The position numbers and the translations under genes are program-made. Source: Xanthomonas sp. NCPPB 1128 (GTDB taxonomy: Bacteria > Pseudomonadota > Gammaproteobacteria > Xanthomonadales > Xanthomonadaceae). Taken from it: a DNA stretch of 64,000 bases. Positions 55,699 to 64,000 of this stretch are shown piece by piece. Position 1 is the first letter of the stretch; every line of letters begins with the position of its first letter. The stretch is from assembly GCF_001043115.1 (NCBI RefSeq), contig NZ_LFME01000002.1:186001-250000 (forward strand). The letters are read 5' to 3'. The notes under the pieces are model-generated. The model had not been told where the DNA came from. It saw only the letters and a list, made by a program, of their open reading frames with translations, and searched no databases.

Positions 55699-55980
55699 TC
55701 AGGACATGGACGATTGCTGCATCATGCCCAGGCCGCCAAGGGCGAAGATGAAGATCAGGTACAGCACGATCAGCACCACCGAGGTGACCGCCGAGTAGAT
55801 CGCCCACTTCTTGGCCTTGTCCGCCGAATCGCGCGCGCCGGTCACGTCGCCCGCGGCGAGCTTGGTGTTGACCTGCGCGGCATAGACGATGGACACGATG
55901 CCCAGCGGCAGGCAGCAGAACAGCGTGGTCAGGATCGCCCAGACGAGGTTGTTGGACACTTGCGGTGCGGTGGTATTCAT
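55699..55980 (-). CDS. CD225/dispanin-like small membrane protein B
   Basis: A 93-residue protein with NNLVWAILTTLFCCLPLGIVSIVYAAQV (in parts NNLVWAILTT, LFCCLPLGIVSIVYAAQV), KLAAGDVTGARDSADKAKKW and a second helix. The FCC motif and AKKW region are the CD225 signature. GGAG is about eight bases upstream of the ATG. It is the middle of five small membrane genes on this strand. Confidence 0.85.
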   Translation of the reverse strand: MNTTAPQVSNNLVWAILTTLFCCLPLGIVSIVYAAQVNTKLAAGDVTGARDSADKAKKWAIYSAVTSVVLIVLYLIFIFALGGLGMMQQSSMS

Positions 55981-56029
55981 CCGTGTTGCTCCGGTGGTTG
56001 GGTGGTGAAACGGGAAACGCCCAGGGTGG

Positions 56030-56329
56030 TCAGTGGCTGGTCAGGCTGCCGAGGAAGGCCAGGCCGCCGAACAGCAGGAACCACAGGGCCATCAGGATCG
56101 GCAGTGCGAACGCGGACCACATCGCCCACAGGCCGGCCTTGCGCGAGGCCTCGCGCGCGCCCGCGATGTCGCCGGCGGCGCGGCGGCCATCCACCTGCGA
56201 GGCGTAGACGATGGAGACGATGCCCAGCGGCAGGCAGCAGAACAGCGTGGACAGGATCGCCCAGACCAGGTTGTTGGGCACATAGACGCCCGTCGCGTTG
56301 GGCGCTGGTGGTGGTACGACCTGGTTCAC
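56030..56329 (-). CDS. CD225/dispanin-like small membrane protein C
   Basis: A 99-residue paralogue of protein B, sharing NNLVWAIL, TLFCCLPLGIVSIVYASQV and a GDIAGAREASRKAGLW second region. The start is GTG at 56329 after AAGGA. It has no DUF2752 partner next to it. The next gene on this strand is the MFS-acyltransferase fusion, 94 bases upstream. Confidence 0.83.
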   Translation of the reverse strand: MNQVVPPPAPNATGVYVPNNLVWAILSTLFCCLPLGIVSIVYASQVDGRRAAGDIAGAREASRKAGLWAMWSAFALPILMALWFLLFGGLAFLGSLTSH

Positions 56330-56423
56330 TGTGTTCGGTCCTTCGCCATGGACGCCACCGCTTGTGGCGTCTCCCCTGCGCCTAATTTACCCCAAGCGCG
56401 CGCCTGCGGCACCTGCGCCGCGC

Positions 56424-58346
56424 TCAGGCGGCGTCGCCGCGCAGCCGCCGCACCTGCGCTTCCAGGATTTCGGCGGTGGCCTGCGCGCCGGGAACCGGCG
56501 CGTCGGCGATCACCTCGACATGCGCGCGGAAGCGTCGCGGCACGCGCATGCGCCGCAGCCGTGAATCCCGCTTGCTCCACATGCTGGTCCACATGTTGCG
56601 CAAGGCCATCGGCACCACCGGCACCGCGCGGCGGGCCAGGATCTTCTCCACGCCGGACTTGAACGCGGCGATCTCGCCGTCCTTGGTCAGCGCGCCCTCG
56701 GGGAAGATGCACACCAGCTCGCCCTCGGCCAGCGCGGCGTCGATGGCGTCGAACGCGCGCTGCATCAGCTCGGGGTCCTCGCGCGCGCCGGCGATCGGAA
56801 TCGCCTTGGCGGTGCGGAAGATCCAGCGCATCACCGGGATGTTGAAGATGCGGTAGTACATGACGAAGCGCACCGGCCGCGGGATCGCCGCGGCCAGCAC
56901 CAGCGCGTCCATGTAGCTGACGTGGTTGCACACGATCAGCGCCGCGCCCTCCTCGGGCACATGGCGTTCGATCCCGTGCAGGCGCAGCCGGTACAGGGTG
57001 CGCACCATCACCCAGCTGAGGAAGCGCATCAGGAATTCGGGGACGATGCTGAAGATCCAGATCGCCACCACCGCGTTGGCGATGGCCAGCGCCAGGAACA
57101 CCTGCGGAATGCTCAGCCCCGGCATCGGGATGCGCACGCCGAACAAGTGCAACTGCTGCATCTGCAGGGCGATGCCGATCATCGCCGCCAGCACGATGAA
57201 CAGCGAGTTCTGGATGTTGAGCCCGGCGATGACGCGCGACAGCTCCGCCTTCGGCGTGCGGCTCTGGATCAGCGCGAACAGCGGCACCACGAACAGGCCG
57301 GTGCACAGACCGATGCCGACCAGGTCGAGCATGATCCGCCAACTGCCGGCCTGGTGCACGAACTGGCCGATGCCAAGGCCGGTCTGCAGCGCGGCGCCGG
57401 GCCGGGCGAAGTACAGGTCGAGCATGAAGGCGCTGATGCCGAACGCGCCCAGCGGCACCAGGCCGATTTCCACGGTGCGCCCGGACAGCTTCTCGCACAG
57501 CAGCGAGCCGGTGCCGGTGCCGATCGAGAACAGCGCCAGGGCGAAGATGTACAGGTCCTGCGCGCCGCCCAGGTTGAGTTCGGCGTAGGTCGGCAACTGC
57601 GCGGTGAGCACGGTGCCGACGAACCAGAACCAGGACACGCCGAGCACGGCGTTGCGCACCGCCAGCTGGCGCCGGGTCAGGCGCATGATCGCCAGCGATT
57701 CCGGCAGCGGGTTCCAGTTGATCTTCAGGTCCGGCGCGCCGGCGTCGACCTTGGGGATGCAACGCGCCATCAGGTTGCCGGTGACCGCCAGCGCGACCAC
57801 CGCGGTGGCCGCGGCCACCGGCCCGTGGCTGCCGGCGATCTGGAAGATCAGCCCGCCCAGGATCATGCCGCACAGGATCGAGATCGAGGTGCCCATCTCG
57901 ACCAGGCCGTTGCCGCCGGTCAGTTCCTCCGGCTTGAGCACCGAGGGCAGGATCGAATACTTCACCGGGCCGAACAGCGTCGATTGCAGGCCGGTGCAGA
58001 ACAGCGCCACCAGCAGCAGCGCCATGTTCTCGGTCAGGAAGCCGACCGCGGCCAGCGACATGATGCCGATCTCCATCGTGGTGGTGATGACCACCAGCCG
58101 CGACTTCTCCAGCTTCTCGGCGATCTGCCCGGCCAGCGAGGAGAACAGGAAGTACGGCAGGATGAACAGCGCCGGCGCCAGGTTGGTGTAGAGCGTGCGC
58201 TGCTCCGGGGTCACACCCAGATAGAACAGCAGGCCGATGATCGCCTGCCGGTACACGTTGTCGTTGAAGGCGCCCAGCGCCTGGACCACGAAGAACGGCA
58301 GAAAGCGGCGTTGCCGCAGCAGGGCGAACTGGCTGTGGGCGGACAT
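56424..58346 (-). CDS. MFS transporter fused to 1-acylglycerophosphate acyltransferase (LplT-PlsC type)
   Basis: A 640-residue inner-membrane protein. Residues about 1-420 are an MFS domain of the LplT lysophospholipid flippase type (LGAFNDNVYRQAI, FTGPVKYSILPS-like FGPVKYSILPSVL). Residues about 440-640 are a PlsC domain with HX4D at His475-Asp480 (NHVSYMD) and FPEG at 548-551 followed by ALTKDGE. The third part found in some relatives, an acyl-ACP synthetase, is absent. It should import lysophospholipids and reacylate them. Confidence 0.9.
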   Translation of the reverse strand: MSAHSQFALLRQRRFLPFFVVQALGAFNDNVYRQAIIGLLFYLGVTPEQRTLYTNLAPALFILPYFLFSSLAGQIAEKLEKSRLVVITTTMEIGIMSLAAVGFLTENMALLLVALFCTGLQSTLFGPVKYSILPSVLKPEELTGGNGLVEMGTSISILCGMILGGLIFQIAGSHGPVAAATAVVALAVTGNLMARCIPKVDAGAPDLKINWNPLPESLAIMRLTRRQLAVRNAVLGVSWFWFVGTVLTAQLPTYAELNLGGAQDLYIFALALFSIGTGTGSLLCEKLSGRTVEIGLVPLGAFGISAFMLDLYFARPGAALQTGLGIGQFVHQAGSWRIMLDLVGIGLCTGLFVVPLFALIQSRTPKAELSRVIAGLNIQNSLFIVLAAMIGIALQMQQLHLFGVRIPMPGLSIPQVFLALAIANAVVAIWIFSIVPEFLMRFLSWVMVRTLYRLRLHGIERHVPEEGAALIVCNHVSYMDALVLAAAIPRPVRFVMYYRIFNIPVMRWIFRTAKAIPIAGAREDPELMQRAFDAIDAALAEGELVCIFPEGALTKDGEIAAFKSGVEKILARRAVPVVPMALRNMWTSMWSKRDSRLRRMRVPRRFRAHVEVIADAPVPGAQATAEILEAQVRRLRGDAA

Positions 58347-58373
58347 GCAGGCTCCTTTGCGAACGCGCGCAGC

Positions 58374-59318
58374 CTAGCAGGTTCGCCGCGCGCGCAGGCG
58401 CGGCGTGCGGCGACCGCCGCTGGCGCTGTCGGCTGCGGCCTGCAAGGCGTCGCGCTGCGCGCGCAGCAGGGCGATGAAGGCGCGTGCAGCGGGGGTCGGG
58501 TCCGGCCGCCACACGGCATAGGTGAGGAAGCGGAAGCGCTCGCGCAATGCCACCGTGGCCACACCGTGCATGCCGGTGGCCATGGTCTGCGGCACCACCG
58601 CCAGGCCCAGGTCCTCGGCCACCAGTTGCCGCTGCAGGTCGGCGTGGGTGACCTCGTACTGCAGGCGCTGGCGCAGGCCGGCGGCGGCGAAGGCGCGGTC
58701 GATGATGCCGCGCACGCCGGCGCCGGGGATCAGCCCGGCCATCGGCGCGTCCTCCAGGTCGCGCAGGGAGACCTGGCGGCGCGCGGCGAAGCGGTTGCCG
58801 GGTGCGGCGATCAGCGCCAGCGGTTCCTCGTGCAGCAGCAGGTGCTGTGGCGGCAGCGCCACGTGCGGGCCGACCCCGACCAGGGCCACGTCGAGCCGGC
58901 CTTCGGCCAGTTCCAGCAGCAGCGCATCGCTCATACCGGTGCGCAGGTGCACGTCCACCGCGCTGTGCGCCTCGCGGAAGCGGCGCAGCACCGCCGGCAC
59001 CTGCACCGCGTTCAATGAGGAGATCTGCCCGATCTGCAGGCGGCCGCGCACCGTGCCCAGGGTCTGCGCCATCTCCTCGTGCAGACGTTCGGCGGCGCGC
59101 AGGGTGGCGCGGGCGTTGTGCAGGAATACCTCGCCGGCGGCGGTGGCGCGCACGTGGCGCGCGCCGCGCTCGAACAGGCGCGCGCCCAGCGCCTGCTCGA
59201 TCTTGGCGATCTGGTGGCTCAGCGCCGACTGCACGGTGTGGCAGCGGCGTGCGGCCGCAGTGAAGCTGCCTTCCTCGGCAACGGCGACGGCGAATTCGAG
59301 CTGGCGCAGGGTCAGCAT
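58374..59318 (-). CDS. LysR-family transcriptional regulator
   Basis: A 314-residue LTTR with N-terminal HTH (LRQLEFAVAVAEEGSFTAAA then CHTVQSALSHQIAKIEQALG) and an effector-binding domain. The ATG at 59318 gives the normal N-terminus; the longer frame adds 18 residues. It lies downstream of the dioxygenase on the same strand. The MFS gene beyond the dioxygenase, read the other way, is a plausible target. The inducer is unknown. Confidence 0.9.
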   Translation of the reverse strand: MLTLRQLEFAVAVAEEGSFTAAARRCHTVQSALSHQIAKIEQALGARLFERGARHVRATAAGEVFLHNARATLRAAERLHEEMAQTLGTVRGRLQIGQISSLNAVQVPAVLRRFREAHSAVDVHLRTGMSDALLLELAEGRLDVALVGVGPHVALPPQHLLLHEEPLALIAAPGNRFAARRQVSLRDLEDAPMAGLIPGAGVRGIIDRAFAAAGLRQRLQYEVTHADLQRQLVAEDLGLAVVPQTMATGMHGVATVALRERFRFLTYAVWRPDPTPAARAFIALLRAQRDALQAAADSASGGRRTPRLRARRTC

Positions 59319-59403
59319 GGCGCTGCCTGGCATGCGCTGTGCCGCCGCCGCCGAGTGGCGCTGGCGCCGCATGCGCGCAGCGCCGGTCGTCGCAGTGCCC
59401 GCC

Positions 59404-60327
59404 TCATGCCGGGCGCCCCAGCCGCTTGCGCCATTGCGCGCGCAGCCACAGGCGGATGTTGTAGCGGCGCTTGCGGCTCATGAACGGGTAGCGAAGGGTC
59501 ATGCTGAGCAGGCCGCGCAGCGTGTCGAGCCGCGGCGCATGTGCGGGCAGCGCATCGCAGCGCACCGAGATGCGATCGCAGCCGGCGTCGTGGGTGCGGT
59601 GGATGACGTCGGCGCGCATGATCAGCAGGTCGCCGACCGCGAGTTGCGGCACCACCTTGTGCGCTTCCAGGTCGAGGCCGAGCTTCCAGCCGGGGCTGGC
59701 ATCGTGCAGGTCCTCGATCGCATACCAGTCGCCGATGGCGAGGGCCTCGCCCGGAAAGCGCAGCCGGAACCAGTCCAGCGTGTCGGCCTCCACGCAGCGG
59801 AAGCGCAGCGCGCCGCGGCCCTGGATGCGCTCATGCAAGTGCGGATCCAGGCGCGCGACCACGTCGTCGGCGACGATGGCCACGTTCGCCAGGGCGGCAT
59901 CGGGCTTGAGCACCGGCATGTAGCAGATCAGGTAGTTGCGGTGGTCGCCATGCAGGAAGTAGCTGAAATGGTCCAGATGCCAGTTGAGCGCACCGCCCGG
60001 CGCGGTCTTCGGATCGCGGTGCTGGTCGAACGGCAGGCGCAGGCTCGGCGCCGCATGGCTTTCGCGGATGCGGATGGCGCAGTAGCCGAAGCGGTTGGCG
60101 GCGATCGCCAGGCCCATGGCTGCGGCGACCGACGGCACGGTGGCGGCGATGCGCGCCTGGATCCGCTGCATGTCCGCCGCCGGCAGCGCGCCGATCACCC
60201 CGTCGTGGAACTTCTCGGCGCCTTCCAGGAAGCGCAGCAGGCTGTCGGGAATGTCGCCCTCGCCCAGGAAGCCGCGGACCACCGCGTACCCGTGTCGGTG
60301 CAGCGCCTCGGCGATGGCGTTGGACAT
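59404..60327 (-). CDS. Putative Fe(II)/2-oxoglutarate dioxygenase (PhyH-like)
   Basis: A 307-residue protein with a likely facial triad: His117 and Asp119 in NWHLDHFSYFLHG, and distal His243 or His246 in DVIHRTHDAGC, followed ten residues on by Arg256 as 2-oxoglutarate-binding Arg. The N-terminus HRHGYAVVRGFL fits phytanoyl-CoA-hydroxylase-like proteins. The basic Arg-rich C-terminus is unusual. It is divergent from an MFS transporter gene by 206 bases. The substrate is unknown. Confidence 0.7.
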   Translation of the reverse strand: MSNAIAEALHRHGYAVVRGFLGEGDIPDSLLRFLEGAEKFHDGVIGALPAADMQRIQARIAATVPSVAAAMGLAIAANRFGYCAIRIRESHAAPSLRLPFDQHRDPKTAPGGALNWHLDHFSYFLHGDHRNYLICYMPVLKPDAALANVAIVADDVVARLDPHLHERIQGRGALRFRCVEADTLDWFRLRFPGEALAIGDWYAIEDLHDASPGWKLGLDLEAHKVVPQLAVGDLLIMRADVIHRTHDAGCDRISVRCDALPAHAPRLDTLRGLLSMTLRYPFMSRKRRYNIRLWLRAQWRKRLGRPA

Positions 60328-60533
60328 GGTGCGGGTTCCCTCGGAGCGATGGCGGTCGGCGGCCGCGTTGCAGTGCTGACGCAGCGCGCGTTCGAAGCGG
60401 CGACCCCGGTGTGACCCGAAAGGGCCGCACTTACGCTATCTCAAAATCAGATGGCAGTGGTGAAAAAAATGCGTTTGAAAGATCGCTGTCCGCCCCACAG
60501 ACTGCGCCCCTCCCCACGACCTGGTGTCCGTCC

Positions 60534-61745
60534 ATGGAAACGACCCCGCATCCGCCGATGCGCCGCGGCCTGGTGCTGCTGATGGCCACCGCCACCGGCC
60601 TGGCGGTGGCCAGCAACTACTATGCGCAGCCGCTGCTGGAGGTGCTGGCGCAGACCTTCGCCATCGACGTGCGCCGCGCCGGCGCGGTGGTCACCACCGC
60701 ACAGTTGGCCTATGCGGTCGGCCTGCTGTTCCTGGTGCCGCTGGGCGACCGCTTCGAACGGCGCAGCCTGATCGTCGGCCTGTACGCGCTCAGCGCGGTC
60801 GGCCTGCTGGTCAGCGCGATGGCTCACAGCTTCGCGCTGCTTCTGCTCGGCACCCTGATCACCGGCCTGAGCTCGGTGGCGGCGCAGATCCTGGTGCCCT
60901 TCGCCGCCACCCTGGCCGCGCCGCACGAGCGCGGCCGGGTCATCGGCACGGTGATGAGCGGCCTGCTGCTGGGCATCCTGCTGGCGCGCACGGTGTCCGG
61001 CCTGCTGGCCGGGATCGGCGGCTGGCACACCGTGTATTGGGTGGCCGCGGCGCTGATCCTGGTGGCCTCGGGGCTGCTGTGGCGCGGCCTGCCGCGGCAC
61101 CCGGGCAATCCGCAGTTGTCCTATCCGCATTTGATCGGCTCGGTGCTGGCGCTGCTGCGTGACGAGCCGGTGCTGCGCGCGCGCTCGGTGCTGGGCGGTT
61201 TGCTGTTCGCCGGCTTCAGCATGTTCTGGACCACGCTGGCGTTCCTGCTGTCCGGCCCGGACTACCGCTACGGCACCGCGACCATCGGCCTGTTCGGGCT
61301 GATCGGCGCGGCCGGCGCGTTCGCCGCCAACCTCTCCGGCAAGCTGTCCGACCGTGGCGCCGGCCACTGGGTCGGCTGGGGTGGCCTGGTCATGCTGCTG
61401 CTGTCGTGGCTGTTGCTGCTCGGCGCGCCGCACTCGCTGTGGCTGCTGATCGCTGGGGTGGTGCTGCTGGACGTGGCGGTGCAGGGCGTGCACATCGGCA
61501 ACCAGAGCGCGATCTACCAACTGGATCCGGCCGCGCGCAACCGCATCACCTCGGCCTACGTCACCTGCTACTTCATCGGCGGTGCGGTCGGGTCCAGCCT
61601 CGGCACCGCGGCCTATGCCTACGCCGGCTGGCGCGGGGTGGCGCTCGGCGGTGCGGCGCTGGCGGTCGCGGCGCTGCTGTGGATGGGCATCAGCGTGCGG
61701 CCGGGGCGGCAAGCGCCGGCGCCGGTGGCACCGGTGCGGCGCTGA
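60534..61745 (+). CDS. MFS transporter (drug/sugar efflux type)
   Basis: A 403-residue 12-helix MFS protein. The motif GDRFERRSLIVGL is the conserved loop 2-3 sequence (GxxxDRxGRR-like), and ASNYYAQPLLEVLA marks helix 1. It is like the YdhP/Bcr-type efflux proteins. The ATG at 60534 is chosen because helix 1 starts soon after. The 3' end overlaps the convergent YccS-like gene by 56 bases. Confidence 0.87.
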   Translation: METTPHPPMRRGLVLLMATATGLAVASNYYAQPLLEVLAQTFAIDVRRAGAVVTTAQLAYAVGLLFLVPLGDRFERRSLIVGLYALSAVGLLVSAMAHSFALLLLGTLITGLSSVAAQILVPFAATLAAPHERGRVIGTVMSGLLLGILLARTVSGLLAGIGGWHTVYWVAAALILVASGLLWRGLPRHPGNPQLSYPHLIGSVLALLRDEPVLRARSVLGGLLFAGFSMFWTTLAFLLSGPDYRYGTATIGLFGLIGAAGAFAANLSGKLSDRGAGHWVGWGGLVMLLLSWLLLLGAPHSLWLLIAGVVLLDVAVQGVHIGNQSAIYQLDPAARNRITSAYVTCYFIGGAVGSSLGTAAYAYAGWRGVALGGAALAVAALLWMGISVRPGRQAPAPVAPVRR

Positions 61746-63930
61746 CCGCCTGCGCGGCGGCGCGCAGCTTGGGCAGCAGGCGCAGGGTCAGCGCGAGCTG
61801 GTTGCGCACCAGCCGGCGCTTGGCCTCGTCGATGCCCTCCTCGCGCTCCAGGGCCTCGGCCAGCGCGGTTTCGGTCGCTTCGTCGGCGGCCGGCAGCACA
61901 CGCCGCTCGGCCAGTGCGTCGGCCAGCGCACCCAACGCCTGCGGCAGGTAGTCGCCGGCACGGGCGATGTCCGGATCGGTCTCGCCGGCCAGCGCGGCGC
62001 GGTGCGCGCCCAGCGCCGACAGGTAGCCGAGCAGGGTGTTGGACAGGGCCAGGAAGCGGAAGCCGGCATCCAGGTTGCGGCGGTAGCGGCCGGGCTCGCG
62101 CAGCATGTTCGACAGCGCCACCGACAGCGCGGCGTCGGCGTTGTGCATGTCGCGGCGGGCGATGCGGTAGGGCAGGTCGTCGCGCATGCCGCTGCGGTAT
62201 TGCTCCAGCACCTGCGCCAGGTAGCGCGCGCTGCTGGACAGCACCGTCGCCAGCACCTGGTTGAGGCGCCGGCCCTGCCAGTCCGGCAGGATCAGGAACG
62301 AGGCGGCGGCGGCGATCGCGCAGCCGATCAGGGTATCGAGCAGGCGCGGCCAGATCAGCATGAAGCCGTTGCCGATCAGGTTGAAGCAGAACAGCGCCAT
62401 CACCGTGATCGCCGCGGTGGCGAGCATGTAGCGGTCGGTGCGGGTGACGAAGAACACCAGCGTGCCGAGCAGGGCGAACAGCAACTGCAGTTCTGTGCCG
62501 GGGAACAGCTGCATCAGCGCCCACGCCGCGCCCAGGCCGATCAGGGTGCCGGCCATGCGCTGGACCAGGCGCAAGCGGGTGGCGCCGTAGTTGGGCCGGC
62601 ACACGAAGGCGGTGGTCAGCAGGATCCAGTAACCGTTGCTGGCATGGATCGACTGCATGATGGCGTAGCCGACCACCAGCGCGATGGCCATGCGCAGGCC
62701 GTGCCGGAACAGCACCGAGCCGGGCGTGAGCTGCTGGCCCAGGCGCCGCAGCATCTCGCGCAGGGTGTGCGGCGAGGAGTCGCGCAGGCGCGTGTCGAGG
62801 GTGTCGCTGGTGGTGTCCGATTGCGCGGCCTCGGCCAGGCGCCGCTCGATGCTGTGCAGGTTGGTCACCAGCAGTTCCAGCGAGCCGAGCAGACGCGCCT
62901 GCCGTGGGTCGGCGCGGGCGTGCAGGAAATCCAGCGATTCGCGCAGGTCGGTGGTGGCCTGCTGGGTCTGTTCGCCGTAGTCGAACGGCTGGCGCAGCCG
63001 GATCGCCTCGCCCAGCGCCGCGCAGGCCTTGCCCTGCAGGGCCAGCAGGCGCTGGCAGCGGTACAGCACGTCGCTGTGGAAGAACGCGTCGGTCAGCGCC
63101 TCGTACGGGTAGTGCGATGAACTGGCGCGCTCGTGGAAGTCCTGCGCCATGTAGTACAGGCGGAAGTACAGGCCCGACTGCACGCCGGGCCGGCCGGAGC
63201 GGCCGAAGCGGCTGATGATCGCGGTCTTGGCCGCGTTCAGCGCCGCCACCACCTGCGCGTTCTGCTCGGCCAGCGCCAGCCGCCGCGCGTGCAGGTCGCT
63301 CTGCCGCACCGGCTCGAACAGCGCGGCCTTCAGCCGCAGGTAGCGGCCCAGTTCCAGGTACAGCCGCGACAGCCGCTCGCGCACCGGCCGGTTGGCGAAC
63401 AGGACCGTCCACAGCACCGACAGCACCCCGTACCAGCTGGCGCCGAGCAACAGGAGTGCCACGCCGTGCCAGGCATTGCCGCCGACGTGGCCGTTCTGGG
63501 TGCCGTGGTCCAGGCCGATCATCGCGTAGATCGCCAGCGCCACCGTGGCCTGGGCGATCGAGGCGTAGCGTTCGCCGAGCGCGCCGAGCAGGGTCAGGGC
63601 GAAGGTGGACAGCGCCAGGCCGGCCGCGAACGGCCACGGATAGGGGAACAGCAACACCACCGCGGCGGCGGCGGCGGCGAAGCACAGCAGCGACAGCAGC
63701 ACCGACTTGATGCGGCCCAGCCAGTTGTCGTCGGTCTCGGCGATGGCGCTGGCGATGGTGCCCAGGAAGAGCGCCGGCACCGCCTCCAGTTGCTGTTGGT
63801 GCCAGCACACGCCCATCGCCACCGCCAGCGCGATGAACACGCGCAGCCCGTAGCTGGCCTTTTCGTGGGCCCACAGGCGGCTGAGGCGGGTTTCGATCGA
63901 GGGGGTCGGCACCGCGACACGATAACGCAC
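61690..63930 (-). CDS. YccS/FUSC-family inner-membrane protein
   Basis: A 746-residue protein with the two-bundle layout of YccS/YhfK: N-terminal helices about 25-185, a long cytoplasmic helical middle 190-395, and second helices about 400-545 (RMAIALVVGYAIMQSIHASNGYWILLT-type FUSC repeat, GTLIGLGAAWALM), and a cytoplasmic C-terminus. The start is GTG at 63930; GTG at 63912 is an alternative. Such proteins are thought to export aromatic acids or act in envelope stress, without proof. It overlaps the convergent MFS gene. Confidence 0.88.
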   Translation of the reverse strand: MRYRVAVPTPSIETRLSRLWAHEKASYGLRVFIALAVAMGVCWHQQQLEAVPALFLGTIASAIAETDDNWLGRIKSVLLSLLCFAAAAAAVVLLFPYPWPFAAGLALSTFALTLLGALGERYASIAQATVALAIYAMIGLDHGTQNGHVGGNAWHGVALLLLGASWYGVLSVLWTVLFANRPVRERLSRLYLELGRYLRLKAALFEPVRQSDLHARRLALAEQNAQVVAALNAAKTAIISRFGRSGRPGVQSGLYFRLYYMAQDFHERASSSHYPYEALTDAFFHSDVLYRCQRLLALQGKACAALGEAIRLRQPFDYGEQTQQATTDLRESLDFLHARADPRQARLLGSLELLVTNLHSIERRLAEAAQSDTTSDTLDTRLRDSSPHTLREMLRRLGQQLTPGSVLFRHGLRMAIALVVGYAIMQSIHASNGYWILLTTAFVCRPNYGATRLRLVQRMAGTLIGLGAAWALMQLFPGTELQLLFALLGTLVFFVTRTDRYMLATAAITVMALFCFNLIGNGFMLIWPRLLDTLIGCAIAAAASFLILPDWQGRRLNQVLATVLSSSARYLAQVLEQYRSGMRDDLPYRIARRDMHNADAALSVALSNMLREPGRYRRNLDAGFRFLALSNTLLGYLSALGAHRAALAGETDPDIARAGDYLPQALGALADALAERRVLPAADEATETALAEALEREEGIDEAKRRLVRNQLALTLRLLPKLRAAAQAVSAAPVPPAPALAAPAAR

Positions 63931-64000
63931 CGTCGCTGTATGCGATCTCTCTTCAGAGTCTCATTACCCGCGGGCGCTCGGCGCTCAGACCTGCAGTTGT

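Overview
The window is a 64-kb stretch of high-GC proteobacterial chromosome that fits the genus Xanthomonas. The evidence is a Clp-type CRP homologue divergent from a 264-residue SpeD, an effector ending in a XVIPCD-like domain next to lipoprotein genes, dispersed trp genes (trpE, trpG, trpD, trpC) and many copies of the GTAGGAGCGGCTTCAGCCGC-type intergenic palindrome. Species cannot be assigned by eye. Almost everything looks chromosomal and vertically inherited; no insertion sequence, prophage, integrase or CRISPR array was seen.

Layout. 0-7.5 kb: end of a LuxR-type response regulator, a membrane diguanylate cyclase, a siderophore-type TonB-dependent receptor, a membrane-anchored catalase-like peroxidase coupled to a cytochrome b561, and a CaCA-family cation exchanger. 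7.6-13.5 kb: a complete overlapping Mrp-type antiporter operon with fused A and B subunits. 14-15.5 kb: an NAD-binding epimerase-like protein and an Mpo1-like membrane protein. 16-20 kb: an interbacterial toxin locus, in which three tandem lipoprotein genes (candidate immunity proteins) lie upstream of a 595-residue cell-wall hydrolase with lysozyme-like, M23 and peptidoglycan-binding domains and a C-terminal type IV secretion signal. 20-24 kb: purC, a J-domain protein, rpe, an acetyltransferase and a lipid kinase. 24-35 kb: trpE, threonine aldolase, a SIMPL-domain protein, a hydrolase/YciI/azoreductase set with a divergent LysR regulator, trpG, a flavin-reductase-like gene, trpD, trpC and a HAD phosphatase. 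35-41 kb: secreted GH5 glucanase, TauE/SafE exporter, clp, speD, sugE and coq7. 41-44.2 kb: rplM-rpsI, tRNA-Met and tRNA-Gln, rppH, Fur-box-preceded bfd, and bfr. 44.2-45.1 kb: a repeat-rich gene-free island. 45-50 kb: a hybrid histidine kinase and a REC-GGDEF-EAL protein with degenerate catalytic motifs. 50-54 kb: membrane protein, bactofilin, erpA, nudC, ampE. 54-56.4 kb: a compact cluster of three CD225-like and two DUF2752-like small membrane proteins. 56-64 kb: an MFS-acyltransferase fusion, a LysR regulator, a putative 2-oxoglutarate dioxygenase, an MFS transporter and a YccS/FUSC-type membrane protein.

The most system-like parts are the type IV secretion effector with its lipoproteins, the CD225/DUF2752 cluster, the possible Trp-codon leader overlapping trpE, and the unusually long palindrome that includes the 3' end of tRNA-Gln. 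Most of the remainder is housekeeping.
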